From Streptomyces avermitilis MA-4680 = NBRC 14893 (GTDB lineage Bacteria > Actinomycetota > Actinomycetes > Streptomycetales > Streptomycetaceae), in the NCBI RefSeq assembly GCF_000009765.2, contig NC_003155.5, forward strand, positions 744,001-808,000: 64,000 nt of DNA. The letters run 5' to 3'. Below, piece after piece: positions 1-7,401 of the stretch. Both the position numbers and the translations under genes were made by a program. The notes beneath the pieces are model-generated. The model made no database searches. It saw nothing but the letters and a program-made list of their open reading frames with translations, and was not told the origin of the DNA. Within the stretch, counting starts at the first letter, position 1. Each line of letters begins with the position of its first letter.

Positions 1-1
1 C

Positions 2-481
2 GCCCTGGACGAAACCGGCCGTGCTCTCCTCGCCGATCTGGCAGACCAGGCGCCGCGCGACGACGGGGCCCTACTGCTGGCCCGCACCCGCGCCGTCCCA
101 GCGGCGGACACCGCTCACTGGGAGATCCCGGCCGATCCCGCCGCCGTCGCAAAGGCTCGAGAGTGGACAACCCGTCAACTCACCTTGTGGGGCCTGGACG
201 ACCTCCTCTTCGCCACCGAACTCATCGTCAGCGAACTGGTGACCAACGCCATCCGCTACGGTCGTCCGCCGATGGACCTCCGTCTGATTCGCCACAACGC
301 CCTGGTGTGCGAGGTCACCGACTCCAGCAGCACCCAGCCCCGCCTGCGGCGTGCCCGCACAACCGACGAGGGAGGACGCGGCCTGTTCCTCGTCGCTCAA
401 CTCGGCGGACGATGGGGCTGCCGCCACGTCCAGAACGGCAAGACGATCTGGTCCGAGCAAGTCATCCAGGATTCCTCCTGA
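2..481 (+). CDS. SpoIIE-type phosphatase / HATPase regulator, 3' end
   Basis: The reading frame is open from base 2 and the start lies outside the window. The first ~30 residues end in DDGALLLART, typical of the end of a SpoIIE/PP2C phosphatase domain. A linker and a GHKL ATPase domain of the RsbW/anti-sigma type follow, with an N-box (SELVTNAIRYG) and a G-box (DEGGRGLFLVAQL). In Streptomyces such proteins control sigma factors through phosphorylation of anti-sigma antagonists. A decayed copy of the same HATPase domain follows directly. The family call is firm; the partner sigma factor cannot be told from here. Confidence 0.8.
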   Translation, partial: ALDETGRALLADLADQAPRDDGALLLARTRAVPAADTAHWEIPADPAAVAKAREWTTRQLTLWGLDDLLFATELIVSELVTNAIRYGRPPMDLRLIRHNALVCEVTDSSSTQPRLRRARTTDEGGRGLFLVAQLGGRWGCRHVQNGKTIWSEQVIQDSS

Positions 482-483
482 AG

Positions 484-680
484 CTACGGCTCACGAGGCC
501 GCTGCCACCACCGAGCTGGTCGTCAGCGAGCCGGTCACCAACGCCATCCGCCACGCAAGCGCCCGATCGAGCTGCGGCTGATCCACAACGGCATGCTGAT
601 CAGTCGCACGGCTGTGTGAGCGGTGCACCCGGCACACCGGAGCGGGAAAGACCATCTGGGCCGAGCAACCCGCCCACTGC
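484..680 (+). pseudogene. Decayed HATPase-domain remnant
   Basis: Directly after the stop of the preceding gene the sequence again encodes an N-box (TELVVSEPVTNAIRHA), then after a frameshift IELRLIHNGMLIS, then after a stop and another shift GKTIWAEQ. These match, in order, SELVTNAIRYG, MDLRLIRHNALV and GKTIWSEQ of the intact upstream domain. It is a shrunken second HATPase domain with at least two frame changes and an internal deletion, and has no plausible product. It could be a tandem duplication or the tail of a second regulator. Confidence 0.6.
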
Positions 681-840
681 ACGCTCTCGACTCGACCACT
701 GCCCCGCTCGTCGCTGCGTACCCCGCAGGCTGGGAGCATGATGTTGCCGCGCGGCCGGGGTCGGCGGGGCCTGGTGCGCCCGGACCGCGATGGCACTCCA
801 CTACCGCTCTGCGGGAATGCGGCGGCGGGTCGACCGTTGG
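681..840. other. Intergenic, no gene seen
   Basis: No convincing frame, hairpin or repeat is visible between the HATPase remnant and the convergent end of the Lrp gene. Confidence 0.5.
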
Positions 841-1287
841 TCAGGGCCGGCTGGGTGAGCGATAGGGCAGCGTCTGGCTGTAGACGACGCTCGTGGTCGT
901 GCTGCCAAAACCAGCCAGCTCATCCACGAGCGTCTCCAAGTGCTCCATGGAGCTCGCGGCCACCTTCAAGGTGTAACAGTCGTCGCCGGTGGTGCGCAGG
1001 CACTCCAGGATCTCCCCCCGCTCGGCGAGCAGCCGACGCAACGGCTGGTGGCGGTTGCCGGGGTACTTCAGCCGGACGACGGCGAGCACGGGATAGCCGA
1101 CCTTGGCCAGGTCGACCACGGCGTGGTAACCGGTGATGACGCCCAACGACTCCAGATTCCGCACCCGTTCCGTGGTGGCCGAGGAGCTGAGATTCACGCG
1201 CCGTCCCAACTCGCTGAGGGAGATGCGAGCCTCCCGTTGCAGCTGCCCGATGATCGCCCAGTCAACGTCGTCAAGATTCACGGCCAT
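841..1287 (-). CDS. Lrp/AsnC family transcriptional regulator
   Basis: 148 aa, the usual Lrp length. An N-terminal winged HTH (residues ~5-55, LDDVDWAIIGQLQREARISL, then SELGRRVNLSSSATTERV) precedes a C-terminal RAM/ligand-binding domain (ECLRTTGDDCYTLKVAA). It is divergent from the LLM oxidoreductase/deaminase pair, with 93 bp between the starts, so it probably controls that pair in response to an amino acid or nucleobase-like ligand. The family call is firm; target and ligand are inferred from position. Confidence 0.88.
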   Translation of the reverse strand: MAVNLDDVDWAIIGQLQREARISLSELGRRVNLSSSATTERVRNLESLGVITGYHAVVDLAKVGYPVLAVVRLKYPGNRHQPLRRLLAERGEILECLRTTGDDCYTLKVAASSMEHLETLVDELAGFGSTTTSVVYSQTLPYRSPSRP

Positions 1288-1380
1288 GTCGCGACTCTAC
1301 CGGCAGAACCACGGAAGAACGTCGCCATCGCCGGGAAGATTCGGTTCCGTATGCCATGATCTCCTGGATAACCTCGGCTC

Positions 1381-2199
1381 ATGCAACTTGGCGTCAACGT
1401 ACCGAACTTCGGGCCCGGAACCGATCCCGGCGTACTGCGCGATTGGGCGCGGCTCGCTGAGGGGCTCGGCTTCGACCTCCTCATGGTGTCGGACCACGTG
1501 GCCGTCACCCCGGACGTGGCCGAGCGGTACCCGGAGCCGTTCTACGAGCCGTTCACCACGCTGTCCTGGCTGGCTGGCCTCACCACGAGGCTGCGGCTGG
1601 GCACCACGGTGCTCGTCCTGCCCTACCGGCATCCGCTGCTGGTGGCTCGGATGGCTGCCAACCTCAACCAACTCAGCAGCGGCCGGTTCGTCCTCGGGGT
1701 AGGCGTCGGCTGGGCGCGTCAGGAGTTCGACGCGCTCGGCGTTCCGTTCACCGCGCGCGGCCGACTGGCCGACGAGTACCTGGGTGCCCTGCGGGATGCC
1801 TGGCGCACGGAGACCGGGGACGGCACCGCCCCGATACCTGTCTGGGTCGGCGGCCACAGCGAGGCGGCAATCCGACGCACGGTCAGGTTCGGCGACGCCT
1901 GGCACCCGCTGCGGCTCCCCCTCCCCCTGATGCGCTCAGTCCTGGCGAACCACTCGCTGCCGGCGTTCGCGCCCCGGATCGCCCTGCGGATGACCGGCAC
2001 ACCGGTCGACGACCGCGAGCGGCCCGCCGGTGTCGGCACCATCGAGCAGATCCTCGACGACCTCGACCAGCTCCGTCTGCTCGGCGCGGCCACCGTCGTA
2101 CTCGACCCCTACCACGGAGATCCGGAGGAGACCCGCCGGCCCCACGCGGCCTGGCAGGCACTCACCGCCGTGGCCACACACTGGAGGACCCCATCGTGA
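1381..2199 (+). CDS. LLM class F420-dependent oxidoreductase
   Basis: 272 aa, a TIM-barrel luciferase-like monooxygenase/F420 reductase of the short actinobacterial subfamily. It shows MQLGVNVPNFGPGTDPG at the N-terminus, MVSDHVAVTP, the TRLRLGTTVLVLPYRHPL strand and the GRFVLGVGVGW motif. It probably oxidises or reduces a small organic substrate with F420 or FMN. Its TGA overlaps the GTG start of the deaminase (GTGA), so the two are translationally coupled. The substrate is unknown. Confidence 0.85.
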   Translation: MQLGVNVPNFGPGTDPGVLRDWARLAEGLGFDLLMVSDHVAVTPDVAERYPEPFYEPFTTLSWLAGLTTRLRLGTTVLVLPYRHPLLVARMAANLNQLSSGRFVLGVGVGWARQEFDALGVPFTARGRLADEYLGALRDAWRTETGDGTAPIPVWVGGHSEAAIRRTVRFGDAWHPLRLPLPLMRSVLANHSLPAFAPRIALRMTGTPVDDRERPAGVGTIEQILDDLDQLRLLGAATVVLDPYHGDPEETRRPHAAWQALTAVATHWRTPS

Positions 2200-2633
2200 T
2201 CACCATTGAGGACGAGACCCTCCTGCGGCGTGCCATCGGCATCGCGGCCCACGCGGTCACCCTGGGGGACGCACCGTACGGCTCCCTGCTGACCGGCCCG
2301 GACGGCGCGATCCTTGCCGAAGCCCACAACACGGTACGGCGCGACAACGACATCGCCGCCCACCCGGAACTGAAGCTCGCCCGCTGGGCGGCCCGCGAAC
2401 TCGCCCCGGCCGCGGCCGCCCGCACCACCATGTACACCAGCTGCCAGCCCTGCACCATGTGCGCCGGCGGCATCGTCCGCTCCGGCATCGGCCGGGTCGT
2501 CTACGCGCTCTCCACCGAGCAACTCGTCGAACTCAACCCGCAGTCGGGCGACTGGCCGACGGTGCCCCAGGACGGCCCGGTCCTCTTCGAGGAGGCGCGC
2601 GCCCCCATCGACGCCTACTACCGACCCACCTGA
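2196..2633 (+). CDS. Nucleoside/guanine deaminase-like CDA enzyme
   Basis: 145 aa, a cytidine-deaminase-fold zinc enzyme of the CumB/TadA/guanine deaminase branch. The first zinc motif is AHPELK (His, with Glu as proton shuttle) and the second is SCQPCTMC, supplying the two Cys ligands. It starts with GTG inside the stop codon of the LLM gene. Deamination of a purine or pteridine-like base is the family role; guanine versus another substrate cannot be decided. Confidence 0.85.
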   Translation: MITIEDETLLRRAIGIAAHAVTLGDAPYGSLLTGPDGAILAEAHNTVRRDNDIAAHPELKLARWAARELAPAAAARTTMYTSCQPCTMCAGGIVRSGIGRVVYALSTEQLVELNPQSGDWPTVPQDGPVLFEEARAPIDAYYRPT

Positions 2634-2639
2634 TGACAT

Positions 2640-2663
2640 CGGCTCGTCAAACTGTTCGAGCCG
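2640..2663. terminator. Small hairpin between convergent genes
   Basis: CGGCTCG (2640-2646) and CGAGCCG (2657-2663) form a 7-bp perfect stem with a 10-nt loop just after the deaminase stop and before the end of gvpK. It could serve both directions. There is no U-tract, so confidence is modest. Confidence 0.4.
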
Positions 2664-2751
2664 GTCGAGCGCGACACGCGCGAGGTTCGCCAGGCCGCGC
2701 TTCACGTGTGCCCGGAGATGCTCGACCGTGCCCCAGCGACCGCCTTGGGAG

Positions 2752-3162
2752 TCAGTAGTCGGAAGGCGGGAGCAGTGTGCCGAGGGGGCCGAGATCAATA
2801 TTGAGGTCCTGCATGGTCAGGCCGTAGCGACCGCAAAGGTCGTTCAAGCGGTCGTGCAGGACCATCAGGGTCATCCCGAGGCGCTCTTCCTCCTCCTCGG
2901 TGAGGTCGCCGGCATCCACGCGGTGCAGGGCTTGTCGTTCCATGAGCTGACGGATGAGTTCGACCAGGGTGAGTACCAGCTTGATCAGATCTCGTTCCAC
3001 GGTGTCGGGGTCGGTATTGATCCGGGAGGCCGGATGGGGTGGGCTCTCGTTGCCCGACGCGGGGACGTCCTGCGGAGCGGCGGGGAACAGGCGGAAGGGA
3101 CCGGGAGCCGCGTCGGCCGCCTCGTCGGAGCGGCCTTGGTGACGGGGGGTGTCGGGCGTCAT
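2752..3162 (-). CDS. gvpK: Gas vesicle protein GvpK
   Basis: 136 aa. After a low-complexity Pro-rich N-terminus (~50 aa) the conserved GvpK domain follows, with TVERDLIKLVLTLVELIRQL, then MERQALHRVD, EEEERLG and LNIDLGPLGTLLP. GvpK is an accessory protein needed for gas vesicle assembly. It is the last gene of the minus-strand gvp operon, and its ATG overlaps the gvpS stop by 4 bp. Confidence 0.92.
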   Translation of the reverse strand: MTPDTPRHQGRSDEAADAAPGPFRLFPAAPQDVPASGNESPPHPASRINTDPDTVERDLIKLVLTLVELIRQLMERQALHRVDAGDLTEEEEERLGMTLMVLHDRLNDLCGRYGLTMQDLNIDLGPLGTLLPPSDY

Positions 3163-3446
3163 GGTGAGGGGAGCTGGTCGGGGTGGCCGGGTGACGTGAC
3201 CGGGAGCGGCCCACCACGGCTCCAGGGGCTTGGGGTCGTGGTGCCGATGGAGGCGATGAGGGCTCGCAGGGAGATCCGTACGAGGTCGATGTCGGCGATC
3301 GACAAGGTGACATCGCCGGTGATGACGATGCCACCGGTGAGCAGGCGGTCCAGGAGGTCGATGAGCGCGACCTGGCGGTCAGGCAGGGACCCGCGGTCCG
3401 GTGGGCGGGGCTTCGCAGGGCCGAAATCGGAGGGGTCGGTCATCAT
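3159..3446 (-). CDS. gvpS: GvpA-like gas vesicle protein GvpS
   Basis: 95 aa with a compact GvpA fold (LIDLLDRLLTGGIVITGDVT, then ISLRALIASIG). This is the short GvpA/GvpJ paralogue called GvpS in Streptomyces clusters, and its place between gvpL and gvpK fits. The first ATG overlaps the gvpL stop (TGATG), and the end overlaps gvpK (ATGA). It is probably a minor shell or nucleation component. Confidence 0.85.
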   Translation of the reverse strand: MMTDPSDFGPAKPRPPDRGSLPDRQVALIDLLDRLLTGGIVITGDVTLSIADIDLVRISLRALIASIGTTTPSPWSRGGPLPVTSPGHPDQLPSP

Positions 3447-4261
3447 CAGGTGATCGCCTCCTCGCTCATTTCACCCGGCTCGTTCTGCCGGGAGACGAAG
3501 GAGTACGGCGCCCACGGTCCGGTGATCTCGACGCGGATGGTCTCGGACTGCTCGGCGGCCAGCTGGACCGCGTCCCGGAAGTCCTCGGCCTGGCCGTCGG
3601 CCACCAGGTAGGCGTTGTTCACTATGTTCTCGCCGGAGCCGTGGGAGAGGGGGCCTTGCTGCAGGCGGTGCCGGACGTGTTCGACGGCCTGGGTACGGGC
3701 CGCGGCCTCGACGCGTCGCGCGGCCTGCTCCGCGGCTCGGTAGGCGTCCTGTCGTGAGTCCCGTTCCTGATGGCGGCTACGCAGGTAGGCCCGGCCGGGA
3801 CTCAGTTCGGCCGCGGGTGCGGCCGCTGTGGAGGCCGTAGGGGCCGAGGGGGGATCGAAATAGACTTTGACTCCCCATTCCATGTGGCCGGCGAGGTGGG
3901 CGAGGCGCTGCGCGAACGCGCGGTGACCGGCTCTGATCATGGCGCGGACGCGGTCGTCGTCGCGATAGATGGTCGCAAGTCGCAAGGGCAGGACGGTGGT
4001 CCGGGCCGCCATCGCGTCGACAACCCGGTGGTGTGCCCGGGCCACGGCCTCCAGCCAGTCGAGATCCTCCAGGTGAGCGGCGAGCGGTGCCTCGTCGAAG
4101 TCGTCGGCCGGGACACTACTGACGATCGCTGCCAGGTTCGCGTCTTCGTCCGGCACCAGCCGCACTGGCGCGTCGGCGATTCCTCGCAGGGCGGCCACCA
4201 CGTCGTACGAGCCGCCAGGGACCGCCGACACGCCGTACAGGTAGCTGACCGTCGCCGTCAT
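3446..4261 (-). CDS. gvpL: Gas vesicle protein GvpL/GvpF family
   Basis: 271 aa. Family GvpL/GvpF: N-terminal YLYGVSAVPGG, the TTVLPLRLATIYRDD core motif, VKVYFDPP, and C-terminal ITGPWAPYSFV. These soluble accessory proteins bind GvpA and act in assembly. The ATG overlaps the gvpJ stop by 4 bp (ATGA). It is longer than the second GvpF/L protein of this operon because of an Ala/Arg-rich helical insert after residue ~135. Confidence 0.9.
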   Translation of the reverse strand: MTATVSYLYGVSAVPGGSYDVVAALRGIADAPVRLVPDEDANLAAIVSSVPADDFDEAPLAAHLEDLDWLEAVARAHHRVVDAMAARTTVLPLRLATIYRDDDRVRAMIRAGHRAFAQRLAHLAGHMEWGVKVYFDPPSAPTASTAAAPAAELSPGRAYLRSRHQERDSRQDAYRAAEQAARRVEAAARTQAVEHVRHRLQQGPLSHGSGENIVNNAYLVADGQAEDFRDAVQLAAEQSETIRVEITGPWAPYSFVSRQNEPGEMSEEAIT

Positions 4262-4707
4262 CGCTCTGTCCTCGGTGTCCGCCGGTTGCCGGCGCGGGTG
4301 GACTTGGCCGTACTGGCACGCTTCTTGGGACGCTCGGGTTTCTCAGCGGGGCCCTCGGCCGACGGAAGGGCCTGGGCGTCGCGCAGGCCAGCTATCTCTT
4401 CACGCAGTCTTCGGTTCTCCTCGGCCAGCTCACGGCCGCCGTCAGCGTGGGAGGACAGGGCCGGGTCGTGTTCCCACCAGTCGATGCCCATTTCCTTGGC
4501 CTTGTCGACCGAGGCCACGAGGAGACGCAGCTTGATGGTGAGCAGTTCGATGTCGAGGAGGTTGATCTGAATGTCACCCGCGATGACGATGCCCTTGTCC
4601 AGTACGCGTTCCAGGATGTCGGCCAGGTTGGCCGAGGAGCCCTGGCCGTAGGACGGGGACGCCCGGGAGGGGAAGGAGCCGAGGTTGCTCGGGACAGGTT
4701 CGGTCAC
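4258..4707 (-). CDS. gvpJ: Gas vesicle protein GvpJ (GvpA paralogue)
   Basis: 149 aa, GTG start. The GvpA-like domain lies at residues ~25-75 (LADILERVLDKGIVIAGDIQ, then IKLRLLVASVDKAKEMG) and is followed by a predicted coiled coil (ELAEENRRLREEIAGL) and a basic Lys/Arg-rich tail. Such extended GvpA paralogues are called GvpJ in Streptomyces and are minor shell or tip proteins. The GTG overlaps the stop of the small upstream ORF (GTGA). Confidence 0.88.
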   Translation of the reverse strand: MTEPVPSNLGSFPSRASPSYGQGSSANLADILERVLDKGIVIAGDIQINLLDIELLTIKLRLLVASVDKAKEMGIDWWEHDPALSSHADGGRELAEENRRLREEIAGLRDAQALPSAEGPAEKPERPKKRASTAKSTRAGNRRTPRTER

Positions 4708-4868
4708 GGCCGTTCAGACCTCGATTCGGCGTCGGCGGTGTCGGTCAGCGCCGACTCGCGGCACGGCGCGGACGTTCTCTGCGTACGGGGCTCCGCGTCG
4801 TGCCCCTCTTCGGCTTCCTCGTAGAGGCAACCGAAGAGGAGCACCGCGCCTGCTGCGGCATTCATCAT
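4704..4868 (-). CDS. Small conserved-position protein in gvp operon
   Basis: 54 aa, unrecognised. It has a short hydrophobic N-terminus (MMNAAAGAVLLFGCLYEE) and then a polar, acidic tail. A start at 4868 is preferred because AGGAGGAG lies about 7 nt upstream of a double ATG. A longer alternative ATG at 4928 would overlap the gvpG stop (ATGA). Its end overlaps the GvpJ start, so it is inside the translationally coupled operon. It sits where other Streptomyces clusters carry small unassigned genes between gvpG and gvpJ; whether it is homologous to these cannot be judged. Confidence 0.6.
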   Translation of the reverse strand: MMNAAAGAVLLFGCLYEEAEEGHDAEPRTQRTSAPCRESALTDTADAESRSERP

Positions 4869-4924
4869 CGTGGGGGCTCCTCCTGACACCTCCTGGTCCG
4901 CACATCCACCGCCCGCTGAGAACC

Positions 4925-5176
4925 TCATGCTCCGGTGCCCTCCCGGAAGCGAGTGATCTCTTCGAGCCGGTCCAGCAGCTCGTCCTCACGTCGGTCGAAG
5001 GTCTCCTGATCGATCTGGCCGGACACCAGTGCCCGTTCCAGTTCGGCGAGTTCCTTCAGCACCGGATCGGGGTCGTAGTACTGCTCTTCCGCGACCTGCG
5101 CCACCTGCTGCATGACCCACCCGACGCCTCGGACGGGGGCCAGCGGGAGAGTCAGCAGGTGAGTCAACAGTCCCAT
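4925..5176 (-). CDS. gvpG: Gas vesicle protein GvpG
   Basis: 83 aa, standard GvpG length. It opens with the hydrophobic MGLLTHLLTLPLAPVRGVGW, then QQVAQVAEEQYYDPDPVL, then a charged helix (ELERALVSGQID...ELLDRLEEI). GvpG is an assembly factor next to GvpF. GGAG precedes the ATG. The stop overlaps an alternative start of the following small ORF. Confidence 0.9.
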   Translation of the reverse strand: MGLLTHLLTLPLAPVRGVGWVMQQVAQVAEEQYYDPDPVLKELAELERALVSGQIDQETFDRREDELLDRLEEITRFREGTGA

Positions 5177-5193
5177 GACAGATCTCCACGCAC

Positions 5194-5916
5194 TTACGTT
5201 GCCTCGACGAAGCTGTAGGGCGGCAGCGGCCCGTGCAGACGGAAGTCGAAGTCCGCTCCGCGCTCGTTCGCCAGATCCTGCTCCGCGGCCGTGAAGCCCT
5301 CCTGCCGGGCCTTGTCCACAAGGAACGAGACGCTCACGAAGTCACCGCCTTTCGGATCCGAAGCCCGGATGTCGCGTGCCAGGGGACGCAGCGCTTCGAC
5401 GGCTCCCGCGGCAAAGGACTCGTGGCGCAACTGGACCTCCCCAGCTACCCGTTCGCCCAGCGCGATCTGCAGATCCGGGCCGGCCCGGCCGCTGCGGATC
5501 TGCTCGTTCAGCTGGTGGGCCTCGGGTGATTGCAGCAGGATCTCCCGCAGCAGCGCGTCCTCGTCGCAGGATGCCTTCAGGTGGAACTCCACACAGCCGT
5601 CCAGGGCCGTCAGCCGCTCCTGATACGAGGCGGCTCGCTCATCCAGCACCTGGAGCACCGCTTGATCGTCGGAGGTCACCGCTCCGAAACGCAGGGGCAG
5701 CACACTGCCCTCGGCCATCAGCCGTTCCAGCACCGCCTCATGCGCCAGGACGTCGCGCCGCTTGGCTCTGAGCCCGTCCGGCGCATCGCTGACCACCGCT
5801 GCCAGCGACCGACTGTTCACGGTGCGCAGCTTCTCCGGCGGTTCTCCCACGCCGGTGACGCCGTCCAGGCGTAGGGGGTGGCTCGCGGCTGTGATGGCGT
5901 AGACATAGACGGCCAT
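5194..5916 (-). CDS. gvpF: Gas vesicle protein GvpF/GvpL family
   Basis: 240 aa. GvpF/L family: MAVYVYAITAASHPL, LAHEAVLERLMAEGSVLPLR, VEFHLKASCDE, and C-terminal RLHGPLPPYSFVEA. In known systems GvpF binds GvpA monomers. It lies directly between gvpA (3 nt upstream) and gvpG, as in other Streptomyces clusters, hence the gvpF assignment rather than gvpL. Confidence 0.9.
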   Translation of the reverse strand: MAVYVYAITAASHPLRLDGVTGVGEPPEKLRTVNSRSLAAVVSDAPDGLRAKRRDVLAHEAVLERLMAEGSVLPLRFGAVTSDDQAVLQVLDERAASYQERLTALDGCVEFHLKASCDEDALLREILLQSPEAHQLNEQIRSGRAGPDLQIALGERVAGEVQLRHESFAAGAVEALRPLARDIRASDPKGGDFVSVSFLVDKARQEGFTAAEQDLANERGADFDFRLHGPLPPYSFVEAT

Positions 5917-5919
5917 GGC

Positions 5920-6369
5920 TCACTCTTCCCGGCGCCGAGCAGGGCGGCGCGTCGGCCGTGGCCTCTTCCGCTCCGCTGCCGGCTCGCGCTCTTCCTCTCG
6001 GTCCTCCTCATGCCCCTGGTGGAACGACTCCGTGACGGCCTCCACCGCGCCGGTGAGGGCGCCCTTGCTCTTTCCCTTGGCTCCGCCTTCGGTGACCTCT
6101 CCGACGAGGTCGGTCAGCTGTGCCGGGGCTTTGCGCCCGCTCTCCAGATCGAGCCTGTTGCAGGCCTCGGCGAAGCGCAGGTAGGTATCGACGCTGGCCA
6201 CCACCACACGGGCGTCGATCTTCAGGATCTCGATGCCCACCAGCGAAACGCGGGCGAAGACGTCGATGACGAGCCCGCGATCCAGGACCAGTTCCAGGAC
6301 GTCGTACAGCGTTCCCGAGCCGCCGCCCTGGGCGACGCCGCCTCCACCGCTTTGCGGCACCACAGTCAT
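5920..6369 (-). CDS. gvpA: Major gas vesicle structural protein GvpA
   Basis: 149 aa. The conserved GvpA shell domain lies at residues ~18-75 ([20 protein letters not shown], then [20 protein letters not shown]). The start at 6369 is chosen because AAAGGAGG lies 5-6 nt upstream; an in-frame ATG at 6423 would add 18 unlikely residues. Typical GvpA is ~70-80 aa; here the shell domain carries a long Gly/Lys/Glu/Arg-rich tail, common in Streptomyces GvpA-type proteins. Whether visible vesicles form is unknown. Confidence 0.9.
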   Translation of the reverse strand: MTVVPQSGGGGVAQGGGSGTLYDVLELVLDRGLVIDVFARVSLVGIEILKIDARVVVASVDTYLRFAEACNRLDLESGRKAPAQLTDLVGEVTEGGAKGKSKGALTGAVEAVTESFHQGHEEDREEEREPAAERKRPRPTRRPARRREE

Positions 6370-6479
6370 GGTGCCTCCTTTCATGAGGCCGCCGCCGGCG
6401 CGGCCCCGTCCGGCTCCGTTCACCTACGGGATGCACAGCCGTGTATTCACCACGGGGAGACAGCCCTGTGGCGGGGCCC

Positions 6480-6848
6480 TCAGGCACGCCGGTCGACCTG
6501 GGCGCGTGTGTACCGGCGGATCCGCTCGTACGCCATCAGCTCGCCATCCGCGTCGAGCGTCACCCGGTAGCTGGCCATCACGCTGGTCGTCTCAGGTATG
6601 CGCTCGATCTCCAGCACCTCCACCTCGGCTTCCCATCCGTCATCGGTGGGCCGAACCGCTGAGACGGATTCCGGCGCCTTTCCCAGCAGCTCCTTCAGCT
6701 GCTGCATCGCCGAGAGCATGGCTCGCGACGCTGAAAGCCGCTGCGAGGGGCGCGGGCTCTCACCTCGGCTGCGGACGCGAGACTCCTCGGTCCCGCGATG
6801 CGTGCGCTTACGGGGCCTCGCGCTATCGCCGTTTCGATCCGCAGGCAT
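6480..6848 (-). CDS. gvpO: Gas vesicle protein GvpO
   Basis: 122 aa, first gene of the gvp operon. A basic disordered N-terminus (~40 aa) precedes the GvpO domain (LKELLGKAPESVSAVRPTDD, then EAEVEVLEIERIP, VTLDADGELMAYERIRRYTR). GvpO is required for vesicle production in haloarchaea and is conserved in actinomycete clusters. The gap to gvpA is 110 bp. The AT-rich region upstream probably holds the operon promoter. Confidence 0.9.
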   Translation of the reverse strand: MPADRNGDSARPRKRTHRGTEESRVRSRGESPRPSQRLSASRAMLSAMQQLKELLGKAPESVSAVRPTDDGWEAEVEVLEIERIPETTSVMASYRVTLDADGELMAYERIRRYTRAQVDRRA

Positions 6849-6900
6849 GTTCCGCTCAAATACCTCAATTATTGAAATAGGATCTCAAATTGCATTCTAT
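6849..6900 (-). promoter_or_regulatory. AT-rich gvp control region with phased CTCAAWT repeats
   Basis: The 50 bp upstream of gvpO are sharply AT-rich in an otherwise GC-rich window. On the plus strand CTCAAAT occurs at 6855-6861 and 6884-6890, and CTCAATT at 6864-6870, with starts spaced 9 and 20 nt (about one and two helical turns). TCAATTATTGA (6866-6876) is an 11-bp palindrome overlapping the middle copy. This looks like an activator or repressor binding array. No sigma-factor consensus could be fixed. Confidence 0.45.
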
Positions 6901-7179
6901 CGGATCTCGCGATATGCGGCTCGGCGCCTGCATGAAGGCGTCCGCCTGCACGGAGCAGGCGAAGGGGAGGCGGCGGTCTCCCGGCGTTGCAGGAGCCTTG
7001 CTACTGGCACGGGGACGCAGTACGCACAGAAAGGTACCGACGATCAGAGCCGTCGCTGGACCGAGCACGGTGGCATTCGACGGTGCCCCGCCAGTGCCGT
7101 GCCGCGGCGGGCGAGAGTCGGCACGCCGCGGTGAACTGCGCTGACAGGCCGTCAGCCCCCGGCCCGTCGCGGCGGACGA
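6901..7179. other. Intergenic between gvp operon and DJ-1 fragment
   Basis: No frame here looks coding. The stretch marks the boundary between the gvp operon and the INLP locus. Confidence 0.4.
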
Positions 7180-7395
7180 CGGTGCCGGGCGATGCCGATC
7201 CATCCCGCCGGTGACAGCACCCGCTCCCTGGTGAAGGACGAACCGCACCCGGCCTGGCTGAGGGAACTGCGGCGGCAGGGAACCGTCCTGGCTAGCGTGT
7301 GCACCGGCTCGCTCGTCCTTGCGGCCGCCGGTTTGCCGGCGGGCCGGCAGGCCACCACCCACCGGGACCACCTCGGCAAGCTCGCAAGGATCGAC
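7180..7395 (+). pseudogene. DJ-1/PfpI catalytic-segment fragment
   Basis: An open frame from 7192 encodes HPAWLRELRRQGTVLASVCT, then GSLVLAAAGL, then AGRQATTHRDHL. This is the nucleophile-elbow segment (catalytic Cys in SVCTGS) of DJ-1/PfpI proteins of the isonitrile hydratase/GATase1-like AraC type. VPGD-like codons precede it in another frame. Nothing of the N- or C-terminal domain remains, and downstream the frame merges into the antisense of the ABC ATPase. It is therefore a remnant. The intact-looking DJ-1 gene at the other end of the cluster (21882-22538) lacks exactly this segment. Confidence 0.6.
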
Positions 7396-7401
7396 GGCGC
7401 G

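Noticed and set aside
2752..2760. TAGTCGG at the gvpK end as an ECF -10
   Set aside because: It is the stop region of gvpK, with no -35 at 17 nt.
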